From Otatea glauca (Eukaryota > Streptophyta > Magnoliopsida > Poales > Poaceae): 64,000 nucleotides of DNA. Position 1 is the stretch's first letter; the number at the start of each line of letters is the position of its first letter. Below the pieces are notes generated by a model. That model saw nothing but the letters and a program-made list of their open reading frames with translations, ran no database searches and was not told the origin of the DNA. The position numbers were made by a program, and so were the translations under genes. The DNA is taken from the NCBI GenBank assembly GCA_036346275.1, contig CM070711.1, positions 53,073,435 to 53,137,434 of the forward strand, written 5' to 3'. Positions 32,821-43,244 of the stretch are shown here, in pieces.

Positions 32821-33239
32821 TAATAGTGTACCTGTCTTAAGATGTAATAGGATAGCTTTTGTTAGTATAATATAGTAGAACTTACGCTTACCTGAATACC
32901 TATCGCAATGCAATGTCTTCTTCATTCACGTATGAAATTTTCTCAACTGATCGATATTCCATGAGTTTTCAATATAGCACCTTTCGATGTCGATAGCCGT
33001 ATAGATCCTGGTCGAGTCACTTCGATCACCACATAGGGACCTTCCCACTTAAGTGATAACTTATTGTGATTATCTTGCTTTTGCACCTTTCGTAGTACTA
33101 AGTCTCCAGCGGCGAGCGCTCTATCCTTGATTTTTTGGCCATGATATCTATGTAAGGCTTTTTGATACTTAGCCGCTCGAATGGATGCTGGATCTCTGAA
33201 CTCCGCGTGTAGATTTACATCATCTGCTCGCGCCTACTC
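32821..33239 (-). other. integrase C-terminal remnant of element C and spacer
   Basis: The minus strand keeps patches that continue the integrase frame (about 32980-33230) with many stops, then AT-rich sequence. Confidence 0.4.
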
Positions 33240-34157
33240 TTATTTCTCTTCCAAGTAGTTATCCAATCGAGGTGACTTGAACGTTAACTTAGTTGAAATC
33301 ACGGCTTCTGCTCCGTAGACCAAGAAAAACGGCGTTTCACCAGTGGCTCGACTAGTCGAAGTACGAACAACCCATAGCACCAAGGGGATTTCCTTTGCCC
33401 ACCGAGTCGAGTAAGCCTTAAGCCAATCGAACACGCGGGTCTTGATCCCCTGCAAGATTAAGCCATTTGCTCGTTCGACCTGACCGTTACTTTGAGGATG
33501 AGTCACGAAGGCGAAGCAGAGTTTGATACCCAATTCTTCGCAAAAGACTATGAAAGCATTGCTTTTGAACTGGCTACAATTGTTTGTGATTACTCGATTA
33601 GGGATGCCAAATCGAGTAATAATGCTCCTCATGAATTTCTTAGCTGCTTCTAAGGTGATGTTCCTGACGGGTTCGGTCTCGATCCACTTAATGAACGTGT
33701 CGATAGCCATGAACAGAAACTTGTAACCTCCTTGGGCTCTTGAAAACGGTCCCAAGATGTCCAATCCCTAGACGGAGAAGGGCCAAAACAGAGGAATGTT
33801 TTGGAGTGCTTGGGCTGGTCCAGTGGTTTGCTTGCCGTAGAATTGGCAGCTCTCGCACTTTTTCACTAGCTCGCAAGCATCCTAGAGGGCAGTCGGCCAA
33901 TAGAACCCTTGTCGAAAAACTTTCCCGACCAAGGTGCGATAGGACGCATGGTTCCTGCAGATGCCTTCATGGACATCGAGCAATATTTTATTGCCCTCTT
34001 CCTGAGTGATGCACTTCATCAAGATTATGTTACTGCCCTTTCGATAGAGCTTGCCATCTACCAATGCGTATAGCTTTGACTTACGTGCAATTTTCTCTGC
34101 TACGGCATCATCATCAGGGAGTTCTCGACCTTCGAGATAGGCTTGGAATGGAGTCAT
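33240..34157 (-). pseudogene. Tat-like element C: integrase
   Basis: The zinc-binding part is in frames 33882-34157 (LYRKGSNIILMKCITQEEGN, HASYRTLVGKVFRQGFYWPT) and 33688-33900. The catalytic core is one frame of 174 codons (33240-33764): MAIDTFIKWIETEPV, then ITNNCSQFKSN where the second catalytic Asp is replaced by Asn, and the Glu in NGQVERANG. The loss of one DDE residue and frameshifts make it inactive. Confidence 0.85.
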
Positions 34158-35210
34158 CCAAGTTGGCTCGCGTTCAAGTAGTCTGACTTCGCTTTTCGCG
34201 ATTTACGCCTGTTGACTCGACCAGTGGCGATCGAGTTGGGTAGCATCGCTTCTGTCACGAGGAAGCAGCGGTTTAAGTAGTTTCTCGACGAAGACTCCTG
34301 CAGGCGTGGGTGAACAAGACGAAGCGAGCCTGGCAAGTTCGTCGGCTACGAAATTGTCACATCGCCTGATATGCCTTACCTTAGGCCCTTGAACTTGTGC
34401 TCCAACTTGCGAACCTCGTTCAGATACGCCGCCATGTTGTCGTTCGAGCACTAGTACTCCTTCTGCACTTGGCTTACAACGAGCTGTGAGTCCCCTTTCA
34501 CGAGTAGTCGTCTGATGCCTAGTGATGAGGCTATGCGGAGTCCGTTGACCAGTCCCTCGTATTCTGCAACATTGTTTGAAGCTTGAAAATCGAGTTGGAT
34601 AACTTATTTTAAATCCTCACTTGTCGGGAATTTGAGCTTGATGCCAACCTCCGAGCCTTGAAGTGTGAGCAACCCATCGAAGAACATAGCCCAATGGTCA
34701 TCGATCGCCTTGCACTCCTTTTCTTCGACATGTGTCCATTCTGCGATGAAGTCTGCCAACGTGCTTGACTTGATGCTGGTACGTGGTGTGAAGTCGACTT
34801 CGAACTCGTTGAGTGTGACCGCCCATTGCGCAATTTGACTGCTGCTTCTCAGTTACGTAGCACCTCCTTGAGCGGATATGTTGTCATCACCATAATTTTG
34901 CGCGCTTGGAAGTAATGTCGAAACTTTCGGGAAGTCATCAAGACGACGTACAACATTTTCTGTATCTACGGGTATCGCAACTTAGCGTCGTGCAAGACTT
35001 CGCTTACGTAGTAGACATGTTTCTGGACTTTAGTCTTTTTATCGGGGCAATCCCGTTCGACCACCAGCACCGCGCTTACTACTTGAGGGGTAGCTGCAAT
35101 GTACAAAAAGAGCTCCTCTTTTTTATTAGGTGAGGTTAAGACTGATGGAGATGATAAGTACCTTTTTAGATCTCGAAAAGCCTCTTCTGCCTCCTTGGTC
35201 CACTCGAAGT
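34158..35210 (-). pseudogene. Tat-like element C: RNase H
   Basis: Minus-strand frames include LFLYIAATPQVVSAVLV and KLRYPQIQKMLYVVLM near 35000-35110, and a second RNase H-like half with NNVAEY-type residues near 34570 and RRCDNFVADELARLAS near 34370. Tat elements carry such a second RNase H (aRNH) domain. Several frameshifts and stops are present. Confidence 0.72.
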
Positions 35211-35214
35211 TGTC

Positions 35215-36087
35215 CTACTTCTTAAGCAATTTGAAGAAAGGCAGTCCTTGTTCACCCATCCGAGAGATGAATCGGCTAAGGGCAGCGATATAGCCCGTAA
35301 GATTTTGCACCTCCCTTAAAGTCTGCGGAGAACGCATCTGATCGACAGCCTCAATTTTGGGCGGGTTAGCCTCGATGCCTCGACTGGACACCAGGAACCC
35401 AAGAAGCTTGCCGGACGGGACGCCGAACGTGCACTTTTCAGGGTTAAGTATCACTCGATACTTCCTGAGGTTGTCGAACGTCTCCTCGAGGTCGCCGATG
35501 AAGGTGCTTCCTGTTTTCGACTTGACTACGATATCATCAACATACGCTTCAACATTGCGCCCAATTTGGGACTTCAAACAATTTTTGATACAGCGTTGAT
35601 ACGTAGCACCAGCATACTTTAAACCAAATGGCATCTTAATATAACAGAATATACCGAAGGGAGTAATAAAAGCAGTTTTTTTCTCATCCTCTGCTGACAT
35701 GCTAATTTGGTGATACCCCGAGTAGATATTTAGAAAACTTAGCAGTTGATAGCCCGCAGTTGAATCCACAATTTGGTCGATGTGGGGGAGAGAAAAAGGG
35801 TCCTTAGGACAAGCCTTGTTGAGGTCGGTGTAGTCGATGCACATTCTCCACTTGCCATTGGGTTTCTTGACGAGGATCGGGTTCACCAGCCATGTCGGAT
35901 GGCGAACCTCTCGAATGAAGCCAACCTTCAGAAGTTTGCCGACCTCCTCTTCTATGGCTTGCTTCCTGTCTTCTGCAAATCTTCGCTGCTTCTGCACTAC
36001 GGGCTTGGCGCTAGGCTCCACAGCTAGTCGATGCTCGATCACCTCTCTGGAGACTCCGGGCATATCTGACGGTTTCCATGCAAACAC
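35215..36087 (-). CDS. Tat-like element C: reverse transcriptase, uninterrupted ORF
   Basis: A 290-codon frame covers the reverse transcriptase: KKPNGKWRMCIDYTDLNKAC, FSLPHIDQIVDSTAGYQLLS, MPFGLKYAGATYQ, and the catalytic box AYVDDIVVKS with both Asp kept. It copies element RNA into DNA in virus-like particles. The first ATG is inside the domain; the frame continues upstream to a TAG near 36128 that separates it from protease. It is the least damaged pol domain in the window, which suggests that C is among the younger insertions. Confidence 0.85.
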   Translation of the reverse strand: MFAWKPSDMPGVSREVIEHRLAVEPSAKPVVQKQRRFAEDRKQAIEEEVGKLLKVGFIREVRHPTWLVNPILVKKPNGKWRMCIDYTDLNKACPKDPFSLPHIDQIVDSTAGYQLLSFLNIYSGYHQISMSAEDEKKTAFITPFGIFCYIKMPFGLKYAGATYQRCIKNCLKSQIGRNVEAYVDDIVVKSKTGSTFIGDLEETFDNLRKYRVILNPEKCTFGVPSGKLLGFLVSSRGIEANPPKIEAVDQMRSPQTLREVQNLTGYIAALSRFISRMGEQGLPFFKLLKK

Positions 36088-36126
36088 ATCGCGGTTTGGC
36101 CAAAGAAAGGTGATGAGCTCGATTTC

Positions 36127-36849
36127 CTATTTGGGGTCAAGGTTGGCACCTACCTTGATCATCGTGGAGGGCTCTGACGGGTCGATGGGCACCATCTTAA
36201 CGCCTCCGTCGGTCTGCTCGCCCTTCTTGCCATCGTTGACTAAGTCTTTGGCGACACTGTTGGACGTAGAAGACTCATTGACGCCCTTGGATTTCTGGCG
36301 CTTACCTTCCTCATCATCGGCGCTGGCTGCTGACCCACATAGATGCTCTGCCATCTCCAGGCTTTTCTTGTCGCACCTGACTGCAGCACGCTGGTCTCCT
36401 TTGATTGTGAGGACTCCTTTTGGCACAGGGATCTTGACGATCTGGTACGTATAGTGTACCACGGCCATGAACTTAGCGAGCATGGGGCGGCCTAAGATCA
36501 CGTTGTAGGCAGTCTCAAAATCTACCACATCGAAGAGGATTCTCTCGGTGCGGAAATTGTGTGGCTTGCCGAACGTGAATGACAGCTCGATCTGCCCAAG
36601 CGGTATAGAGGATGATCGTGGGGTTATGCCGTGGAATGGCTCTGCTCCATCCCTGATTTTCGCCCAAGATATCCCCATATTATCCAGGGTCTTGGCAAAG
36701 ATAAGGTTCAGTGAGCTACCCCCATCAATCAAGGTTTGCGCGACCTTAATATTGATAATGGTAGGCTCGACTACTACAGGGTATCGACCCGAATGTGGGA
36801 CCACGGCTGAGTGATCCAATTGGTCGAAGGTATCGGTACTTCTGACCAC
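36127..36849 (-). pseudogene. Tat-like element C: protease and pol linker
   Basis: The 240-codon frame has the aspartic protease core TLIDGGSSLNLIFAKTL (DGGS replaces the usual DTG/DSG) followed by YNVILGRPMLAKFMAV, and then an acidic, Ser-rich linker. It ends at TAG next to the reverse transcriptase frame; one nonsense change separates the two. Confidence 0.75.
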
Positions 36850-36930
36850 TTGAGGAATCAGCGGTCAGATCACGTCGGTGATCTGTGGCGTTTGGCACAA
36901 CAGTGTTTGCAGCCTCCCAGACTATAGTCA

Positions 36931-37396
36931 TCATTCTTTGCAGGAGCTTGAAGCGTGTAGAAATTTTGGGTCCCTCGCCTCCCGATTATGCGCTCCTAAG
37001 TTCTTTCCTTGAGAATGTTCGCGGTAACCCGTGGTTGGCTCCAGCATGAATACGCATCGATCCATTTGACTGTTGCCCTGACTACTGCAAGTGTCACTTT
37101 CGGTCTCGCTCTCTGTGTCGAAGTACCTCAAGATGCTAGGCTTTGTCAGGTCAAAGTCGATGTAACCCACTTATCGGCATGGATCCTGGGAGCGGGATTC
37201 GATGAATCCGACGAATAGCAGATTTTCGCTCAGCCCCCATCGATAAAGCATCGCTCCAAAAGAAATCTCAGATCCAAGTGGAGGTGCTTGGTAGATGGCG
37301 GCGACCGAGCGGCCACCGGAATACCGGTGTGAGATAGCGCTGAAGACAAGCTTGTCCTACAAAAAATAGCTGAAGGCCCCTACCTAGCGCGCCAAC
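36931..37396 (-). pseudogene. element C: gag-like remnant, leader and PBS
   Basis: A short minus-strand frame (36931-37170) is Ser/Glu/Asp-rich and has no recognisable gag core; most of gag is missing. Bases 37377-37396 read on the minus strand TTGGCGCGCTAGGTAGGGG one base after the LTR end. This is the usual start of the internal region, where the primer-binding site lies, in this group of grass gypsy elements. Confidence 0.55.
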
Positions 37397-38069
37397 TGTC
37401 GAAATTTCGAGAGCGACAATAAAATTTATATTTCGGGCACCTTCGGGTGTGCAGAATCAAGCACAAAATCAAGGACAATAGATGTAGACAAGTTCGGGCT
37501 CCCTAGCGGAGTAATACCCTACTCCTGTATGGATGATGTATGGAGTTGATGAACAAAGTACATAGGAATGTGTCTAGCCCTAGTTACAGGATTGCACCTA
37601 GGCTAAGGCTATGCTATGCTAGAGATCGATGAAACAGGCTTCGTCGGCTCTTAGGCTCTCTTTGCTAAAAGGCTTCTTGCTTGATGGCTAATTGCTTCAG
37701 AATCATTCTTGCTTTGTCTCTGATCTGAAAAGCTCTCCCCTTGAGGACCCCTACCCCCATCCTTATATAGTCAGGGTAGCCCAACCTCAAGTCGAGTCAT
37801 AGTCGGTTTGGAGTACCAGATCGTAGCCAATATGGAGTCCATCATCGCGTGATCTTCGCAGCGTATCCAAACTTCCCTGAATATCAGGCGTACTCGAGTT
37901 GGTTTCCTCGTAGCAGGAACACGATCGAGTCCTTCCTAATATGGAGTTATCCTTTCCGCGCATATCTTATCCCTCAAAATTGGGCCCGTGATATCCGGAA
38001 TCTCTGCATGTCGTTAATATCATTCACGTATCTTCTGTGGACACATATCCCATATTTAGATATTCGACA
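37397..38069 (-). mobile_element. 5' LTR of element C (right copy of the duplicated block)
   Basis: On the minus strand it starts TGTCGAATATC and ends AAATTTCGACA, 673 bp. A TATA box (ACTATATAAGGATG) lies near 37765. The internal leader and PBS follow its end, so it is the 5' LTR. Compared with the copy at 26705, it has about 17 more bases at its 37397 end. Confidence 0.75.
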
Positions 38070-38709
38070 AACAGAGCTATCCGAACATGAAGGCGTTAAA
38101 AGTATCCGATCAGAAATAACAAGACGTGACCACCAAGGGCTTGTTGGCCTTTGGATCGTCTAGAGACAGAGGGAGGCACTTTTCTATCCCCATCCTTTCC
38201 CATATTGGCCTCTTTTGGGCTGCTATTCGATTGTACCAATTCCTCCAACCATTCAGTGCTATCGATCAAGCTCTGAATCTCTTACTCAATCCCTCTATAT
38301 TATACTGAGGAGCCGACAGAGGAAGACGAGAGATTTTTTGTTCTATAATGACCGATGGGTTAAGATTGCCTAGCGGTCCTAAGTAATACTGATCATTACT
38401 GTCGGGAAGGGGATGAGTACCTGGCTAGGATCCATTGAGCTGATGTAAAAGATGCGCAAGTTGATGAAGGATGATGAGCAAGAGTTTGGGGTCTGAGAAA
38501 TGAAGATGAAGCCGATGGCAAGAGGTCTGAGAGCTCGAGTGCATGAAAATAACAGGTGAATGGACCTCATATTTATTTGTAGTTAAAAAAAGAGAAAAGG
38601 TGGGAGGCATTTTTCGCGGTTTGTGAGCTGTTAATGTTGAAGATACACGTCTCAAGATTTTATGGTACAATAAATGGAGCAGTTACCAACAACGATGTTT
38701 GGGATATTA
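38070..38709 (-). pseudogene. element-A-like flank with plant-mobile-domain fragment, right copy
   Basis: This is the second copy of the sequence at 27372-28044, including the mobile-domain piece, the TATA-like site and the leader. It lacks about 35 bp near 38085 that the left copy keeps (the GPTLLDV part). Confidence 0.55.
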
Positions 38710-39507
38710 TGTCAAGCCGATCAATGTTAAAGCCGATGTAGAAGATTTTTGGAAGAAAACATGTTATCTCACAAAAACTAGGAGCATATGTTATCACCCA
38801 AGTTTGGCAATGCGAGATCAATTTGTCAGACTAAGGATAAAAATGGATACATCTGGCCGATATCGGTTAAAAGGGAAAAGTGAAGTTGAAGATAGAATTA
38901 TGATCTATGTTGATTCAAAGATGGAAACTTATCTCTATAAAGGCCGATACGGATTACGGCTGACAGCACATTGGAGAAGGATACGATCGGCTTATGCACT
39001 ATAAAAAGGGATCAAGGGCAAACAGGAAGACAACAACCAATCAATCAAACAACTCGCATCTACTTTTATCTACTTTTTCCTATCAATTAGGAGTAGTCTT
39101 GTAATTTAAATCTCTTGTAATTCGTCGTTGATCAATAAAGTTGCACATCTCCGATTGTTGATTTTTCTCTGATTACGCCAGGTTTTCTTTTCTCTAATCT
39201 TATTGTGCATTGCCTTTTTCGGAAAAATCTACCTTTATCAACCATCTAATCAGCCCTAACATGTTGTTTAGACTTACCATTACCTTTGATTTATCAGCTT
39301 TGTATAGTTGTTTAGATCCTCGCCGATGATCACATTAGATCGGCTTTGAGCGTATTTTCCATCTATCTTGCCGATTGCAGAATCAAATTGGCTGGCATGC
39401 CTTGAACCTCTTGAACATGGTGTTTGCGTGTGTTTGAGCCGATGAATCCGTCGTAATATTTTTCAGCGTCAATAAGTTGTTATATGAGAAAAAAATTTAT
39501 CAACACA
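38710..39507 (+). mobile_element. plus-strand LTR of the element-A family
   Basis: Sequence with TGTCAAGCCGATC at its start contains a TATA box (cactataaaaaggg, 39000), a polyadenylation signal (aataaag, 39134) and repeated gccgat or cggctt phrases shared with element A. The end is uncertain: the phrase tttatcaac occurs near 39235 and again at 39497. The start is also present in the left copy (28045-28265). Confidence 0.5.
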
Positions 39508-39766
39508 ACTCCAAACATATTTAATATATGTCTTATATTACAAAGCTCGTTATATAGATCATAACATTTCAAACGAAATGCAAATTAGCCATTCAGTTGA
39601 AAAAATAGGATCATTTAAAGAAAAAACGATGTAAATGAAAAAACGATGGACATGTACAAACTAACAAAAGAATCATATGTCCCTCGTCGGCTCGTTGCAC
39701 CCCCACATTTGTCAACATGTGCGATTACATCATGCTTAGCTGAGTTAGCTCTACCCTTAACTAAAA
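39508..39766. other. AT-rich spacer left of the solo LTR
   Basis: No gene is seen. The last five bases (39762-39766, taaaa) are the target-site duplication of the solo LTR. Confidence 0.5.
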
Positions 39767-42700
39767 TGTAACACCCCAATTTTTGCCTTAAGTGTTATTT
39801 TATTATCATTTGTGCAATGTGTGATTTATTTGGATTTTTAGGTTTATTGCAATTTATTTTGAAAATTAAGTATGTAGCCTCTTTGAGAAAACTATTTAAT
39901 TGTTTGCAAAGTTAAAATAAAGTTATGCCCAAAATATTTTATTTGAGCTCGAATGTCTCAAAGTATTTATGAGATTTTTACGGGATTTTCTTGATATTTT
40001 AATTGCCTTAAATGAATTAATCTAATTTCGGGAATTATTTTAAATCAAAAAGCTTTAGAAAATTCGGTGAAGCGATCTTGGACGAAGCCCGACCTTGTGT
40101 CTTTGATCCATCATTGTGCGGCCCGGTCGGCCGTATTCCCTGCATTGGTACGCCGACCTTTGAATCTTCATCGCACGGTCTTCATCAAGCCGCGTCATCA
40201 GCGCTGCGTCAGCCGTTGGATCGCGAAGGAGCGCTCGAGATTTGAAGATGAAGTCGGGAATCCCTAGCGCCTGCGAACCGTTGGATCAAGATCGTGCGGT
40301 TGAGATCGTGTTGCGTTATTTTAGGTAGGATCCGATCGCATCCGTTGATTTTGGAAAGAGCGGATAGGATCGTATCGTTTCGGAAGTGATCGCAGCTGTT
40401 CATCGCATATCGGACAATCCTCGCTCTTCGTCTCCGATTCGGTTTCCGAATTCGCCGCCGACTTGCCGTCGCCGCCTAGTGACTTAGCGTTTCCATTTTG
40501 CGCGCATGCCGAGGCTATTTAAGGCGCGGACTGCACCCCGAGGTTTGCCATCTCCAAGCGCAACCGTAGCCCTAGCCGCCGTCACCCGTGTTCTAGAGCT
40601 CGCCGTAGTTCCGAAGGTGCCGCCGGTGGTTTTCTTCGTTTTCCGACGCTGTCGAGCCGCCTTCCGCCGCACCGGTTCCAGATTGGAACTCGTCGCGTCA
40701 AGCTGCGTCGGAGCTGCCACTTCTTCGTCGCCAGAGTCGCCTGGATCGTCGTCGGGCTCGTCTTCTTCCTCCGCTCCGGTGAAGCTATGCCGCCGCGCCG
40801 ACATCTTCGCTCGGAGCTTCATCGACCGTCGGATCTTCGTCGAACCGCTGCGATCGTGCCACGTCTCCATCGGCATCAATAAACGCCTCGGGTAAGGGTA
40901 GCCGTCCGATCCGAGATGAGCGGTAGAGATCACGCCACGTCTCGGTAAGCATGGTAAGGTGCTCGGGTATCTGTAGCCGTTTGATCTAGATCTGACCGTC
41001 GAGTCAATGTCGCGTGGGCACAGATCGGTGGCCGTCGGATCGTCGCACGGATGCGTGACGCGTGTCGGTGCGGAAACCGAAGCGTCATGCGTCGGGTTCA
41101 CGGTGGACCGAGGAGGTTCGTGGACCGGTGCGTGTGCCGAGACGACGTGTCGGCCAATTATTGGTCCACGTGTCGCTTGCGCAATAAAACGAGTTTTCTG
41201 TATAAAAATAATTCGGGAAAATCGGAAATTCTAATTTCTGTATTTTTAGTATTTATTCAAACTTCAAAAGGCCATATCTTTTGCATTTTAACTCGGATTT
41301 GAGTGATTCAAATTTGTAAAAAATTTTAAAATCAAGATCTATTTATTGGTTAATTTTATTTTATTTTTGTAGTTTGTTTGCTCTCTGTTTTGGTGTTTAT
41401 TTGCTATTTTGGCATCATTTCGCGTAGACGTTGAACTGCTCGGTGATCCGGAGGAAGATTCGTCGCTTCAAGACCCAAGCTCAGAGCAAGATCAGCACCT
41501 ACTCCAAGGCAAGTTGTGCTTTGACCATGTTGCACCTGATTTCACAAAATTTCTATTTTGTCTCTTAAATTTATGCATGATATTTTATGTGGATAAATGA
41601 TTTCAATTAATCTAGAAATAGATAACATGCCTATTTGCATTAAGACCACCTTGTCAATTATATGCCATGATCTTGTTGTTACCCTAGGATGGCCAGTTAA
41701 TAGTTGGTAAATATTGATAATCAACATGGGCTAGTTAGACTGTCATAGATTGCTTAGCCATGCAACATCATCACATGTGTCCGAATGTTGCTACTTAATC
41801 TTGACTAATGGAATATGGAACAATGTTTATGAATTGGTGTGTCATGTGTTGTCACACAGTGATATTAAGTTGTCGTGGCGAGGAGGTCACACAACTAGAT
41901 TGAAATGTTGGTGGCACGTGGTGCTTGGTAATCAAGCGGGGTGGTAATGATTTAGATTGGGGCAAGTGGCAAGGGCGGTGTGCCAAGGTGGGTCGAGATT
42001 GGCAGAGGTATGTGGAAGTCTTGCCTTAATCACTTTAAGGACTTAACCTTGCAAGCCTTTGACACGAGTCTTTCTTGCAACCACATGTCCGGATTGGGAC
42101 AGACCTATCTGAATAATTTGTGAAGCCTAGATTTGATCTTGTCATGGTGAATAGTGAGTCCGGGTTTACGGTTTAACTCACATGGCGCAAGAGGGGCCCT
42201 GTTGTGGTGGTTTAACCCTTGATGTTGAAACCTTAGCGGCGATCTTGGGTCTAGGTGTAGCATTGTAAAGGCTTTGTTACGATCACTCGCCTTGGTGGTG
42301 TTTGGTTGTATCGTGTGGGTAAAGTGCATAACATCTGCAGAGTATACAATCTATTCGAATAGCCATGCTCACGGTATTGGGCAATGCTCGGGAATTACAG
42401 TTAAGGGTTAGACTTTATTCAAATGAAAACTGGATGGGATGGCAGGATTGCCCCGGAGTAAATGGAACTTGACTTAGGATTGGAAATCTGATTTACTTGT
42501 AATACTGAATCTATTAATTACTGTTATTTGTTTTATTGTTTTTCAATCTATTTACCGTATTCTTGTTAAATGCCACTTTATTGCAAAATAGCCATATTAG
42601 CCATTTCTTTGGATTAAGCCAAGCATATAGAATATTAGACTTGCATTGCTGTGCACAACTTGTTGAGTGCTTTATGTACTCACCCCAACAACAACAACTT

Positions 42701-43023
42701 TAGAAGAGGAAGAATCTACGCCTTTCATGGAGGAGGATTATGTGGATCACGAATGCTTAGGGTCCGAGCCTCGTCGGTTACTGCGGTGAATGGGAGCTGC
42801 TACGCTATTATTTTTTTTTGCTTTGCTTATTTGCTATTTCTTTTATAAGCCCTGCGAGGCAATAATCATGTATGACAACAGTTAATATTAATTACTAAGC
42901 TTATGATATATTCCGCTGTGTGTGACTGTGATAGCATCTATGTTGAGCCTGTGTGCACTAGCGTGATCCTGGACTAGTGCGTTATATACAAAGGGTCCGA
43001 ATTTGCAAATTCGGGTCCCGACA
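39767..43023 (+). mobile_element. solo LTR of a Tekay-like gypsy element
   Basis: It starts TGTAACACCCC and ends GGGTCCCGACA, 3257 bp. The 5-bp sequence TAAAA flanks it on both sides (39762-39766 and 43024-43028), which is the target-site duplication of a complete insertion. No internal region is left, so recombination between the two LTRs of an original element removed it. It shares start, GC-rich block, the cacatggcgcaagaggggcc-type segment and end motif with the LTR at 1720-4553. Confidence 0.92.
40516..40522 (+). promoter_or_regulatory. TATA-like box of the solo LTR
   Basis: The context gaggctatttaaggcgcgg corresponds in position to the TATA box of the LTR at 1720-4553. Confidence 0.5.
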
Positions 43024-43244
43024 TAAAATCCGATGGCCCCGCGCTCGCGCGCCTCTATATATATACACACACACACACATGCGCTCGCGATGAAATTGTA
43101 AGATTGTACATAGTTTTTAACATATTTTACAAATACCTTTATATACGCATATAAATAGGGGTTTGTATAAAAAATATACATACCACCTCTCAAAAAAATA
43201 TAAATACCACCTAGCTAGTTTTATATACTCGTATAGTATACATA
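43024..43244. other. spacer between two opposed LTRs, with a (CA)n run
   Basis: It holds a short (TA)n(CA)n run near 43057-43080 and AT-rich sequence. No gene. Confidence 0.6.
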
